This document shows positions 23,540 to 31,874 of a DNA stretch of 64,000 nucleotides, one piece after another. Numbering within the stretch: the first letter of the stretch is position 1; every line of letters starts with the position of its first letter. Source of the DNA: Mucilaginibacter mali (GTDB lineage: Bacteria; Bacteroidota; Bacteroidia; Sphingobacteriales; Sphingobacteriaceae); NCBI RefSeq assembly GCF_013283875.1, contig NZ_CP054139.1, positions 5,208,001-5,272,000 on the forward strand, written 5' to 3'. Below the pieces are notes generated by a model, which saw nothing but the letters and a program-made list of their open reading frames with translations, did no database searches and was not told where the DNA came from. The position numbers and the translations under genes are program-made.

Positions 23540-24877
23540 ATGATAGGACCAATTGAAAAACAATCGAAATGGTACGAGGGATCGGCCATCATGATCAAAT
23601 CGGGTGTGATCGCGGTAATGATACTCGCCCTGCTTATCCCATCGGCCTGGATCCAGGATCTGGTTACCGAACGCGAGGGTTATCAGCAGGGAATGGTTAA
23701 ACAGGTAAGTAACGAATGGGCCGGCGACCAAACCATACAAGGCCCGGTATTGGCGATACCCTACAAGTTATCTATCGAAGAAACAGATGCTAACAAAAAA
23801 ACCACTACGCACGATGAGATCAACATGCTGTATGTATTGCCGCAAAACCTGAAGATAAAGGCCGATGTAAAAGGCAAATCGATGTCGAGAGGGGTGTACG
23901 ATGCCATTGTTTATAATTCGAAGATAGATTTGCAGGGTGATTTCCCGGTGCCCGATCTGAAGGCCCTGGGTATTGACGAAGCTACAGTACTTTACGATAA
24001 GGCACGGCTGGTATTCGGCGTAACTGACATGAACGGCCTGAAGAATACCCCCGTAATTAAAATAGCGGGGCAGGATTATACTACCGAGCCCGCAGCGACA
24101 GGTCATAATCCCTTCGCCAACGGTTTGCAAGCGCGTTTTGCCTTGCAGAAAGGCCAGGGTTTCGCTTTTAGTTATCAGCTCGATCTGAGGGGCAGCAACA
24201 ACCTGCAATTTTTACATACCGGTAAAACCACCGATGTGGAAGTAAACAGCGATTGGGCGCACCCCAATTTTGATAACCGTACGCCCGATAACAGCAACAT
24301 TACCGATAAAGGCTTTACGGCCAACTGGCGGATGAGTTATTTTAAGCGTCCGTTCCCGCAGCAATGGGCCGGCGATGATTCGGTACTGGCGGCCGGAAAG
24401 TCGCGCGCGCAGGCAACGTTTGGTGTAAGGCTGCAATTGCCTATCGATCAATACCGCAAGGTGATGCGCACCACCAAATACTCAACGCTGGTGATCCTCC
24501 TCACTTTTGTTTCTCTTTTCCTTACCGAACTGATCCGCAAAAAGCGCATCCACTTGTTCAACTACGCGCTCATCGGGGCGGCCATGATCGTATACTACAC
24601 GCTGCTGCTCTCCTTTTCCGAGCAATTGGGCTTCAACTGGTCGTACCTGATATCGTCGGCGGCTACCATCGCGCTCATCGCCTGGTTTACGGGCTCGCTG
24701 TTAAAGAATGGCAGCGCTGCGGCCCTGTTTGCCGGGATACTCACCGTTTTCTACGGCTTTATCTACGTACTGGTGCAGTTGGAAGAGCTATCGCTAATGG
24801 TAGGCAGTTTGGCCTTATTTATTGTAGTAGCCGCGCTGATGTATTTCTCGAGGCGGATAAATTTTGAACAGCATTAA
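23540..24877 (+). CDS. creD: CreD-family inner-membrane protein
   Basis: A 445-residue CreD/CetA-like protein: N-terminal TM, then a large periplasmic domain beginning VTEREGYQQGMVKQVSNEW with the family motif QTIQGPVLAIPY, an MSYFKRPFPQQW element, and a C-terminal block of five to six TM helices (LVILLTFVSLFLTELI onward). CreD is linked in proteobacteria to envelope stress and beta-lactam/colicin responses. Its mechanism is unknown. Its expression is probably controlled by the adjacent winged-helix regulator through the palindrome at 23500-23516. Confidence 0.9.
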   Translation: MIGPIEKQSKWYEGSAIMIKSGVIAVMILALLIPSAWIQDLVTEREGYQQGMVKQVSNEWAGDQTIQGPVLAIPYKLSIEETDANKKTTTHDEINMLYVLPQNLKIKADVKGKSMSRGVYDAIVYNSKIDLQGDFPVPDLKALGIDEATVLYDKARLVFGVTDMNGLKNTPVIKIAGQDYTTEPAATGHNPFANGLQARFALQKGQGFAFSYQLDLRGSNNLQFLHTGKTTDVEVNSDWAHPNFDNRTPDNSNITDKGFTANWRMSYFKRPFPQQWAGDDSVLAAGKSRAQATFGVRLQLPIDQYRKVMRTTKYSTLVILLTFVSLFLTELIRKKRIHLFNYALIGAAMIVYYTLLLSFSEQLGFNWSYLISSAATIALIAWFTGSLLKNGSAAALFAGILTVFYGFIYVLVQLEELSLMVGSLALFIVVAALMYFSRRINFEQH

Positions 24878-24922
24878 CACCTAAATCATATCATAACCAT
24901 CAAAAGGTGTGAGCAAGTGCTG

Positions 24923-25034
24923 GTTCCCTCCCATCGGGAGGAGGGGCGACCGGGGTGTGCGGTGGCAGGGAGGGGTTTAACCGCGATGCAATATCGCAGA
25001 AACCCCTCCCTAACCCCCCCGCTGGGAGCGAACC
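24923..25034. repeat. Family A palindromic repeat (A5)
   Basis: GTTCCCTCCCATCGGGAGG...GGCAGGGAGGGGTTTAACC...GAAACCCCTCCC...GCTGGGAGCGAAC. Confidence 0.75.
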
Positions 25035-25092
25035 GGCACTTGCCATGCTTTTGCCCGGAAACTTACATAACCACAACAAAACATCACCACAT

Positions 25093-25824
25093 ATGAAAAC
25101 AAGCAATTACTGGATAGGACACTTCAAGGCAAATGCCCTGCAACAAAGAGTAAACTGGGAACAAAAACCAAGTTTAACCGAACAGGAGCTGACCACCATA
25201 TTACCATCGCTGCAAGCCTGGCAACTGGGCGAAACATCTGAGGGGCGGCACCTGCTTGCCGCGGCCACCAAATACGCGCACCAGGTTGGCGACATGGCTT
25301 ATATAGATGCCGTGAAACTGTTTATTAAGGAAGAGCAAAAACACGGCAACAACCTGGGCTTTTATCTCGACGCCATTGGCCAGCCGCGGGTTAAAAAGGA
25401 TTGGGGCGATACGCTTTTCCGGCGCGTGCGGTATTTCAACACCAATATGGAAATATGGACACTGGCCGTAATTGTGGTAGAAAGTACCGCGCAGATATTT
25501 TACCAGGCCCTTAAGGATGCCACCAACTGCCTGCTGCTAAAACAGATCTGCACCGATATTTTGGTGGATGAAGCCTATCATATCACCTTCCAAACCGAGC
25601 GGCTGGCCATTATTTACAGCCGAAAAGGCGCATTTTCGCGGGCCTGGCGCAAAACGGCTTATAAGTACTTCTTCTTTTCGGTGGCCTGCATTGTATGGGT
25701 GGCGCACCGGCAATTGTTTAAGGCAGGCGGTAATACTTTTGGCGGCTATCTGAAAAAAATGCAGTATAAATACGCCAAAACGCTGGATACTATTACCGGT
25801 ACGGCGCTGGCGCAATGGGCTTAA
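25093..25824 (+). CDS. Ferritin-like diiron-site protein
   Basis: A 243-residue helical protein. Candidate metal ligands occur in two E/DExxH motifs (FIKEEQKHGNN and LVDEAYHITFQ) with an intervening VVESTAQIFYQ, the spacing expected of a four-helix ferritin-like diiron carboxylate protein. A hydrophobic stretch near the C-terminus (YFFFSVACIVWVAH) may attach it to the membrane, as in membrane diiron oxygenases. The reaction is unknown. The ATG at 25093 lies beyond the upstream repeat. A small membrane-protein gene follows 20 bp later. Confidence 0.75.
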   Translation: MKTSNYWIGHFKANALQQRVNWEQKPSLTEQELTTILPSLQAWQLGETSEGRHLLAAATKYAHQVGDMAYIDAVKLFIKEEQKHGNNLGFYLDAIGQPRVKKDWGDTLFRRVRYFNTNMEIWTLAVIVVESTAQIFYQALKDATNCLLLKQICTDILVDEAYHITFQTERLAIIYSRKGAFSRAWRKTAYKYFFFSVACIVWVAHRQLFKAGGNTFGGYLKKMQYKYAKTLDTITGTALAQWA

Positions 25825-25844
25825 CATTTTAACTGCATAAACAG

Positions 25845-26270
25845 ATGTACCGCCCTTTATCATACGCCCTAAAAATATGGGTTACTGCGTTGCTGGCATG
25901 CCCGGTAATAGTTGCTGCATACATGTGTTACGTAAATAATAGCTATAGCTTTCTGTCGGTCATCGTCTTACTTGTCCTCGTTGGGGCTATCTGTTCGTTG
26001 CCAAGTCTGTTATTGCTTTGGTTGGCTATACATTTGTTAAGAAATTGGGATGCGGAAAATTATCAGTACCAAAAGCAGGCATTATCAATTATCTGCGTGG
26101 TGCTTTCCGGCTTTCCATTTTTATTACTGGCAGAGCCAGCCGTTTCAGATGAAGTTTGCTTTTTAGCCCTGTACGCCGCAGGTACTGTTGCCGGCGTTTG
26201 GATATATAACCTGCATCCTAAAGAAGATCTGTCCGGAGATTTGCCCGAAATTAACGAAGAGGTTGATTAA
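25845..26270 (+). CDS. Small four-TM membrane protein, unknown
   Basis: A 141-residue protein with four hydrophobic segments (WVTALLACPVIVAAYMCYV; FLSVIVLLVLVGAICSLPSL; ALSIICVVLSGFPFLLLA; EVCFLALYAAGTVAGVWIY) and an acidic tail. No family recognised. Close behind the ferritin-like gene, so probably co-transcribed. Its 3' end overlaps the convergent next gene by 4 bp. Confidence 0.6.
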   Translation: MYRPLSYALKIWVTALLACPVIVAAYMCYVNNSYSFLSVIVLLVLVGAICSLPSLLLLWLAIHLLRNWDAENYQYQKQALSIICVVLSGFPFLLLAEPAVSDEVCFLALYAAGTVAGVWIYNLHPKEDLSGDLPEINEEVD

Positions 26271-26785
26271 TTCCCCTCGTACAGTTGTTCGCCCAGTTCC
26301 CAGGTATAATAGCTGTCGATAATATATACCTCGGTGGCTTTGTGCTTCAGCAGGGTGATCTGCTTATCCTTTTTAAAGATGGACGGGTAGGGGTTAACCA
26401 CGGGGCTTACCCTGGTATCGGCTTGCTTAAGGCGGTAATCCACGCTCTCTTTTTTAAACCAGAACGGCCCGCTGAAGGCGGCCGTCTTTAAATTAATAAT
26501 GCCTTCGCTAATGACGATCTCAACCACCACCTTGTTAATGAATTTACCTTTGGCTACAATAAGCAGGTACTGCGCAAATCCCAGGAATATCACCATCCCC
26601 AACTCGCAATAAATAAACATTTCGATATCGTTACCCAGGTATTTGTTGTACATAAACAGGGTATATAGCAGTAATACAATATCACAGATGTAACAATCGC
26701 GCTTTAGCCGCTGTGTTACCTTCAGCAGGGTAAACAGCAATTCCGTATCGGCTTGATGAGTCTGATGGGCTGCGGGCGGATTCAA
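26267..26785 (-). CDS. Membrane protein with C-terminal cytoplasmic domain, unknown
   Basis: A 172-residue protein if the TTG at 26785 is used. There is no ATG before the first TM, so the start is uncertain. Two TM segments (CDIVLLLYTLFMYN and MFIYCELGMVIFLGFAQYLLIV) are followed by a ~90-residue domain with beta strands (KVVVEIVISEGIINL, KQITLLKHKATEVYIIDSY), a layout typical of bacterial PH-like membrane proteins. That fold is a guess. Convergent with the preceding gene, sharing 4 bp. Confidence 0.55.
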   Translation of the reverse strand: MNPPAAHQTHQADTELLFTLLKVTQRLKRDCYICDIVLLLYTLFMYNKYLGNDIEMFIYCELGMVIFLGFAQYLLIVAKGKFINKVVVEIVISEGIINLKTAAFSGPFWFKKESVDYRLKQADTRVSPVVNPYPSIFKKDKQITLLKHKATEVYIIDSYYTWELGEQLYEGN

Positions 26786-26863
26786 CAGGTGGTGTTTAGT
26801 GTTCCCTCAAATATAACAAAATATGGCTTTTTTTGCCCGCATTGCGCTTAAATAAAATACCCG

Positions 26864-26871
26864 TACCTTTG
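26864..26871 (+). promoter_or_regulatory. Promoter -7 box TACCTTTG of the RlmD-like gene, near-leaderless
   Basis: Exact TAnnTTTG with a TTGCG 17 nt upstream. Only 7 nt to the ATG at 26879. Confidence 0.75.
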
Positions 26872-26878
26872 CAGCCTG

Positions 26879-28285
26879 ATGAGAAGAAGAACACCCAACG
26901 AGGTTTTTGAAAACGTAAGCATTATTGATATTGCCGAAGAAGGCCGCGGCATAGGCAAGCCCGGCGAAATGGTTTTATTTATAGATAAGGCCGTCCCCGG
27001 CGATGTGGTGGATGTGGAACTCTACCGCAAAAAGAAGAATTTTGGCGAGGGAAAGATCATTGAACTAAAAAAGGCGTCCGACCACCGCACCACCCCATTT
27101 TGCGAACACTTTGGCACCTGCGGCGGCTGTAAATGGCAGCACATGGACTACAGCGCGCAATTGCAGTTTAAGCAAAAGGCCGTTAACGATGCACTAAGCC
27201 GTTTGGCTAAAATAGATACCACCGGTATGCTGCCCATCGTTCCATCGCCCGAAGACCGTTACTACCGCAATAAGCTGGAGTTCACCTTTTCGGACAAGCG
27301 CTGGCTGTACGACGGCGAGAGCCGCGAAGACGAACAACTGAACATGAACGCCCTGGGCTTCCACATCCCCGGCCGTTTTGATAAGATATTGGATGTGAAC
27401 CACTGCTACCTGCAGGCCGATCCGTCAAACCAACTGCGTAACAGCATTAACAACTTTGCCAAACAACACGGCATCAGCTATTATAACCTGAAAAACCATA
27501 CCGGCTCGCTGCGTAACCTCATCATCCGTACCTCTACAACCGGCGAGTTAATGGTAATCGTGGTTTTCGCCTTTGCCAGCCAGGAAGAGGTTGACCTGCT
27601 GATGAATTTTGTAGATAAGGATTTTCCGCAGATCACCTCTTTACTATACATACTTAACGAAAAGAAGAACGATACCATCTTCGACCAGGAAGTACTGGTT
27701 TGGCGCGGCCCCGAATATATTCATGAGGAGATGAACGGCATCCGCTTCCGCATCGGGCCAAAATCGTTTTACCAAACCAATTCGGTGCAGGCCCTGCGCC
27801 TTTACGAGATCACCCGCGATTTTGCCGGTTTTAAAGGCGATGAACTGGTGTACGACCTTTACACCGGCGCCGGCACAATTGCCAACTTCGTGGCCGGCAG
27901 TGTGCGCGAAGTGGTGGGCGTAGAATATGTACCATCAGCTATTGAGGACGCGAAGATCAACTCGGCCATTAACAACATCACCAGCACCAAATTTTACGCG
28001 GGCGATATGAAGGATGTACTAAACGCCGATTTTGTAGCCGAACACGGTAAACCCGATGTCATCATCACCGATCCGCCACGCGCCGGTATGCACCCCGATG
28101 TGGTGGCACGCCTTATGGAGATAGAAGCGCCAAAAATTGTATACGTAAGTTGCAATGCCGCCACCCAGGCCCGCGACTTGCTGGTGCTGAAGGAGAAGTA
28201 TACCGTAACTAGAATACAACCGGTAGACATGTTCCCCCATACACAGCATGTGGAGAATGTGGTGCTGATGGAATTGAAAGGATAA
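26879..28285 (+). CDS. rlmD: 23S rRNA (uracil-C5)-methyltransferase, RlmD/RumA family
   Basis: A 468-residue TrmA-superfamily RNA m5U methyltransferase. An N-terminal TRAM domain (~1-62) is followed by the 4Fe-4S cysteines C75, C81 and C84 (CEHFGTCGGCKW) with a fourth near 174 (VNHCYLQ). The SAM motifs are VYDLYTGAGTIANF and ITDPPRAGMHPDV, and the catalytic Cys is in VYVSCNAATQARDL. It methylates U1939 (RlmD) or a nearby uridine, and the exact target is inferred. Unrelated neighbours. Confidence 0.92.
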   Translation: MRRRTPNEVFENVSIIDIAEEGRGIGKPGEMVLFIDKAVPGDVVDVELYRKKKNFGEGKIIELKKASDHRTTPFCEHFGTCGGCKWQHMDYSAQLQFKQKAVNDALSRLAKIDTTGMLPIVPSPEDRYYRNKLEFTFSDKRWLYDGESREDEQLNMNALGFHIPGRFDKILDVNHCYLQADPSNQLRNSINNFAKQHGISYYNLKNHTGSLRNLIIRTSTTGELMVIVVFAFASQEEVDLLMNFVDKDFPQITSLLYILNEKKNDTIFDQEVLVWRGPEYIHEEMNGIRFRIGPKSFYQTNSVQALRLYEITRDFAGFKGDELVYDLYTGAGTIANFVAGSVREVVGVEYVPSAIEDAKINSAINNITSTKFYAGDMKDVLNADFVAEHGKPDVIITDPPRAGMHPDVVARLMEIEAPKIVYVSCNAATQARDLLVLKEKYTVTRIQPVDMFPHTQHVENVVLMELKG

Positions 28286-28286
28286 T

Positions 28287-28437
28287 ACTCACCCGGTCGT
28301 TGCTTCGCTCGACCACCCTCTCTTCGCCTGCGGCGCAAAGAGGGGACAAGGTAACAGGATATAGTTCCTGCCCTCTTTCCGCGCAGCGAAGAGAGGGCCG
28401 ACCAGCGTAGCGTAGTCGGGGTGAGTCTGCACAGTAA
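28287..28437. repeat. Family F palindromic repeat (F1)
   Basis: ACTCACCCGGTCGTTGCTTC...CCACCCTCTCTTCGCC...CGAAGAGAGGGCCGACC...GTCGGGGTGAGTC. A solo copy without a gene inside. Confidence 0.8.
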
Positions 28438-28465
28438 GATTGGTGCAGAAATTAAAAGACATAAT

Positions 28466-28855
28466 ATGGAACGCGAAGAATTATTAAATACCGGCGGCGG
28501 CGAAAAGAAGGACAGTCCGCTGGCCAGCCTGGGGGTCGATCTGCGCCTGTACAGCGAATCGCTGCGCGAGGTGGCTTTGGAAATTATGATGGAGGGCATA
28601 TCTAAATACCCCATCTTCGCCGCGCACCAGCATGAACTATCGCTGGGCGAACTGCTGCTGGATAAAGAAGAATTGAACACCGAGTGGAGCATCCACGCCT
28701 CAACCCTGGAAGAGTTTGAAGAGCGTGGTATCATTAAACCCATACTCAGGCAGCGCTTTATCGACAACTACAAAAACCCGCACGACTTTATGTGCGTGTT
28801 TGCCATTGTACCAGAGGGCGCCAATTTTGTATTTTTCCCGTACGGAGAAGAATAA
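28466..28855 (+). CDS. Hypothetical acidic cytoplasmic protein
   Basis: A 129-residue protein starting MEREELLNTGGGEKKD, with a helical core (LRLYSESLREVALEIMMEGI; YPIFAAHQHELSLGELLLDKE) and a C-terminal beta part (FMCVFAIVPEGANFVFFPY). The pattern looks like conserved single-copy Bacteroidota proteins of unknown function, but I do not recognise a family. The frame continues 15 codons upstream into repeat F1, so the ATG at 28466 is used. The phosphoribosyltransferase gene follows ~110 bp later on the same strand. Confidence 0.65.
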   Translation: MEREELLNTGGGEKKDSPLASLGVDLRLYSESLREVALEIMMEGISKYPIFAAHQHELSLGELLLDKEELNTEWSIHASTLEEFEERGIIKPILRQRFIDNYKNPHDFMCVFAIVPEGANFVFFPYGEE

Positions 28856-28964
28856 ATGGGGTTGCAAGGTTGTAATGTTTCAAGGTTTAAAAGTTTTGTC
28901 ATTACTGAAGGTAACAGATTAACCTTTCAACTTTGTAACTTTACATCATTACAACAAGAAAACC

Positions 28965-29474
28965 ATGCCCGATAAACGCATACCGATACTGAACCATCAG
29001 CAAATACAGCAAAAGCTTGACCGTATTGCCTACCAGATATTAGAGGATAATTTTGACGAGACCGAAGTGATCATTGCCGGGATATTGCCACGGGGCAACT
29101 TTTTAGCCGATAGGTTAAAAAAGATACTGGACACCATCGCGCCGTTTAAAAGCATCATGATCAATATCGAACTGGAAAAGCAAAGCAGCAGCCTGGTGGC
29201 CAAAACCGATACCGACCTGGCCGTTTGCGCCAACAAGGTAGTGATACTGGTTGATGATGTACTGAACAGCGGTAAAACCCTGGCCTATGGCTTCGGCGTG
29301 TTTTTAGATGTGCCGCTTAAAAAATTGCGCACCGTGGTATTGGTAGACCGTAACCACAAAAGCTATCCTGTTACTACCGACTACGCCGGCATTGCCCTTT
29401 CTACCGTATTAAAAGAGCATGTTGATGTAGTATTTAACGAAGAAGGCGGCGAAGACGCGGTTTATTTGCGGTAG
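28965..29474 (+). CDS. Phosphoribosyltransferase family protein
   Basis: A 169-residue type I PRTase. The PRPP-binding signature VVILVDDVLNSGKTLAYG is clear (acidic pair DD, then SGKT), preceded by EVIIAGILPRGNFLADRL as the PPi loop. The size and DDVLNSGKT variant resemble PyrR-like or hypoxanthine PRTases. The substrate base cannot be told. A separate hpt gene lies at 45207-45743. Confidence 0.85.
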   Translation: MPDKRIPILNHQQIQQKLDRIAYQILEDNFDETEVIIAGILPRGNFLADRLKKILDTIAPFKSIMINIELEKQSSSLVAKTDTDLAVCANKVVILVDDVLNSGKTLAYGFGVFLDVPLKKLRTVVLVDRNHKSYPVTTDYAGIALSTVLKEHVDVVFNEEGGEDAVYLR

Positions 29475-29495
29475 GGTTTAAAACACCAATTCAAT

Positions 29496-29735
29496 GTCAT
29501 GCTGAGTAATATAATCCCGGCGGCCTCTAATGGTTTTTATGACATGCCGATGAAAGCCCCCTCTAAATCTCCCCCAAAGGGGGAGACTTTGGAACCCTCT
29601 CCTCTTGAGAGGGCAGGGTGAGGCTTCAGCGGAAAAACAAACATGTCATGCTGAACTTGTTTCAGCACCCCACCACATAGGTCTGGGTGGCAGCGTTTAA
29701 CCCATGCAAACGGGATCCCGAAACAAGTTCGGGAT
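29496..29735. repeat. Family B composite repeat (B2), near-identical to 3878-4119
   Basis: GTCATGCTGAGTAATATAAT...CCCCCTCTAAATCTCCCCC...CTCTCCTCTTGAGAGGGCAG...GAACTTGTTTCAGCACCCC...CCGAAACAAGTTCGGGAT. Between convergent genes, like B1. Confidence 0.8.
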
Positions 29736-29754
29736 CTTTACACCTACAATATTT

Positions 29755-31461
29755 CTACGCCCGCTTTTGCTGCACCTGTAACGGCGTAATAAAATAATTC
29801 AATATCGCCGCAATGATGATCACCAAAAAGCAGCCGATAGGGTTCAGCCATAAAAACGCGACGCGATCGGTAAAGCCCAGGTAGCAAACAATGGCCTCGG
29901 TGATCAGCGCGGCAATGAACACCGGTGTCCCGCCTATCTTTTTAAAGTAAAAGGCCACTACAAATACCCCCAAAATAGTGCCATACAGGTAACTGCCCAG
30001 CAGGTTCACAGCCTCCAGCAAATTCCCCATTTTACCGGCAAATAAAGCCATGCCGATGCAAACCAGGCCCCAAAATACCGTTGCCAGTCGCGATGCCAGC
30101 AAGTAAGCCGCGTCTGAGGCGTTAGGATTGATGACCCGTTTATAAATATCCACCACCGTTGTTGATGCCAGCGAATTGAGCGCGCTTGCCGTCGACCCCA
30201 TGGAAGCCAGGAACACAATGGCGATCAGCAAGCCGATAAGTCCCACCGGCAGGTTTTGCTTTACAAAGCTCAGGAATACGTAATTGGCATCATCGGTATT
30301 GGCGGTGGGATTATTTTGCTTCATTAAAGCAATACCCTTGTTACGGATAATGGTGGTTTGTTCGTCAGCGCTTTTTAGTTCGGCTGTGGCGCGGTCAATT
30401 TCGTTCTTGTCGCTTTTTTCTACTGCATTAGCCAATACTGCCGCCTTTTGTTGCTTCATGTAACTAAAAAAGCCGTATTGCTGTTCCAGTCCGTTGTAGC
30501 TTTGGGCGTACCGGCTTTGCTTAATTTGATTAACCTCGTAGCTGTTAAAAAACATGGGCGGCCGGTTAAACTGGTAAAAAGCAAATACCAATACCCCTAT
30601 CAGCAGGATAAGGAACTGCATAGGGATTTTTATAAGGCCGTTCATTATTAAACCCAGGCGACTTTGCGCTACGGTACTGCCTGCTAAATAACGCCCTACC
30701 TGGCTTTGGTCGGTGCCGAAATAGCTGAGCTGTAAAAAGAACCCGCCTATCAGGCCGCTCCAAACCGTGTAGCGGTTATTCCAGTCAAAGTGCCAGTCTA
30801 TCACATTCATGCGGCCCATTTTACCGGCAATGTGCAGGGCATTGGTAAAGCCCGAGCCATTGGGCAGCAGTTTTACCACCATCACGCCGGCAAAAAACAT
30901 CCCTAAAAAAATGATGCTCATTTGCATCAGTTGCGTATATGATACCGCTTTGGTACCGCCATAAACTGTATAAAATATCACCAGCCCGCCAATAAACAGG
31001 GTAGTATGCACCACGTTGATATTTAAAATGGTTGACAGGATAATGGATGGCGCGTAAATGGTAATTCCTGTAGATAATCCCCGCTGAATTAAGAACAACA
31101 ACGAGGTTAGCGCGCGCGTCTTCAGGTCGAAGCGTTGCTCCAGGTATTGATAGGCGGTATAAACTTTGAGCTTGTGGAAGATGGGCACAAAGGTGATACA
31201 CAGCACGATCATGGCCAGCGGCAACCCGAAATAGAACTGCACAAAACGCATCCCGTCGGTATAAGCTTGTCCCGGTGCCGAAAGAAAGGTGATAGCGCTG
31301 GCCTGCGTAGCCATAACCGACAGCCCGATATGATACCAGGGCAACGAGCGGTTGCCGACCAGAAACTGATCGATATTTTTATTGCTGCCGCTTTTCCATA
31401 CGCCGTAAAGCACAATGGAGAGCAGGGTAACAACAAGAACTATCCAATCGATATAGCTCAT
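29755..31461 (-). CDS. Sodium:solute symporter (SSS family)
   Basis: A 568-residue transporter with ~13-14 TM segments. It has the SSS signature near the N-terminus (LVGNRSLPWYHIGLSVMATQ, then SAITFLSAPGQAY) and the later STASALNSLASTTVVDIY. A ~70-residue charged insertion with coiled-coil character (QYGFFSYMKQQKAAVLANAV...) sits between TM helices. The substrate is unknown; relatives carry sugars, sialic acid, proline or iodide. The start ATG overlaps the stop of a 41-codon membrane ORF (ATGA), which itself overlaps a 63-residue membrane protein, giving a tight three-gene operon. Confidence 0.9.
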   Translation of the reverse strand: MSYIDWIVLVVTLLSIVLYGVWKSGSNKNIDQFLVGNRSLPWYHIGLSVMATQASAITFLSAPGQAYTDGMRFVQFYFGLPLAMIVLCITFVPIFHKLKVYTAYQYLEQRFDLKTRALTSLLFLIQRGLSTGITIYAPSIILSTILNINVVHTTLFIGGLVIFYTVYGGTKAVSYTQLMQMSIIFLGMFFAGVMVVKLLPNGSGFTNALHIAGKMGRMNVIDWHFDWNNRYTVWSGLIGGFFLQLSYFGTDQSQVGRYLAGSTVAQSRLGLIMNGLIKIPMQFLILLIGVLVFAFYQFNRPPMFFNSYEVNQIKQSRYAQSYNGLEQQYGFFSYMKQQKAAVLANAVEKSDKNEIDRATAELKSADEQTTIIRNKGIALMKQNNPTANTDDANYVFLSFVKQNLPVGLIGLLIAIVFLASMGSTASALNSLASTTVVDIYKRVINPNASDAAYLLASRLATVFWGLVCIGMALFAGKMGNLLEAVNLLGSYLYGTILGVFVVAFYFKKIGGTPVFIAALITEAIVCYLGFTDRVAFLWLNPIGCFLVIIIAAILNYFITPLQVQQKRA

Positions 31462-31583
31462 TTAAAATACAGGGTAATGAGCCAGAATATAAAAACTAAA
31501 AAAACCAGCCATACAGCCACAAGGGTGTAAAACTGGTTCCAGTTACGTATAAATGATGGTAATTCCGGATCAGGCGTCAACAC
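31458..31583 (-). CDS. Tiny single-TM protein coupled to the symporter (about 41 aa)
   Basis: A short frame between the 63-residue protein and the symporter, starting with GTG (31583) or TTG (31580). It begins TPDPELPSFIRNWNQFY and continues into one TM helix (VAVWLVFLVFIFWLITLYF) ending in K and TGA. The TGA overlaps the symporter ATG by 4 bp and the start overlaps the upstream gene by 11-14 bp, leaving no spacer in the operon. Small one-TM subunits beside SSS or related transporters are a known pattern. This one is not recognised by family. Confidence 0.7.
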   Translation of the reverse strand: MLTPDPELPSFIRNWNQFYTLVAVWLVFLVFIFWLITLYFK

Positions 31584-31761
31584 GGCCTTTAACCAATACG
31601 TTCACAAACAGCGCGGTGAACAACAGGCCAACAACAGCGCCGATTACGATAGAAAGGAATGTAATTTCGATACAAGCAGCGGTAAGGATACCCGATACCA
31701 AACCTACCAGGTAGTACAGGTTAAAATCGTTCGCTTTTTTTTCTGTGTGATGATGTGACAT
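31570..31761 (-). CDS. Small two-TM protein heading the symporter operon
   Basis: A 63-residue protein with a His-rich N-terminus (SHHHTEKKAND) and two TM helices (LYYLVGLVSGILTAACIEI; LSIVIGAVVGLLFTALFVNVLV). It begins the operon that runs into the tiny TM protein and the symporter. A complete promoter (31787-31794) precedes it. No known family. Confidence 0.65.
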   Translation of the reverse strand: MSHHHTEKKANDFNLYYLVGLVSGILTAACIEITFLSIVIGAVVGLLFTALFVNVLVKGRVDA

Positions 31762-31786
31762 AATATGCTGTGCTATATAACAGTGG

Positions 31787-31794
31787 CAAAAGTA
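31787..31794 (-). promoter_or_regulatory. Promoter -7 box TACTTTTG of the symporter operon
   Basis: Exact TAnnTTTG on the minus strand, with TTG 20 nt upstream and the ATG (31761) 25 nt downstream. Confidence 0.6.
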
Positions 31795-31874
31795 ACGGAT
31801 TAATGTTTAATGTGCAAGTTGATTTAAATAACACATAACCAATTAACCATGGCGAAGCGCTATACGGGTTCTGC

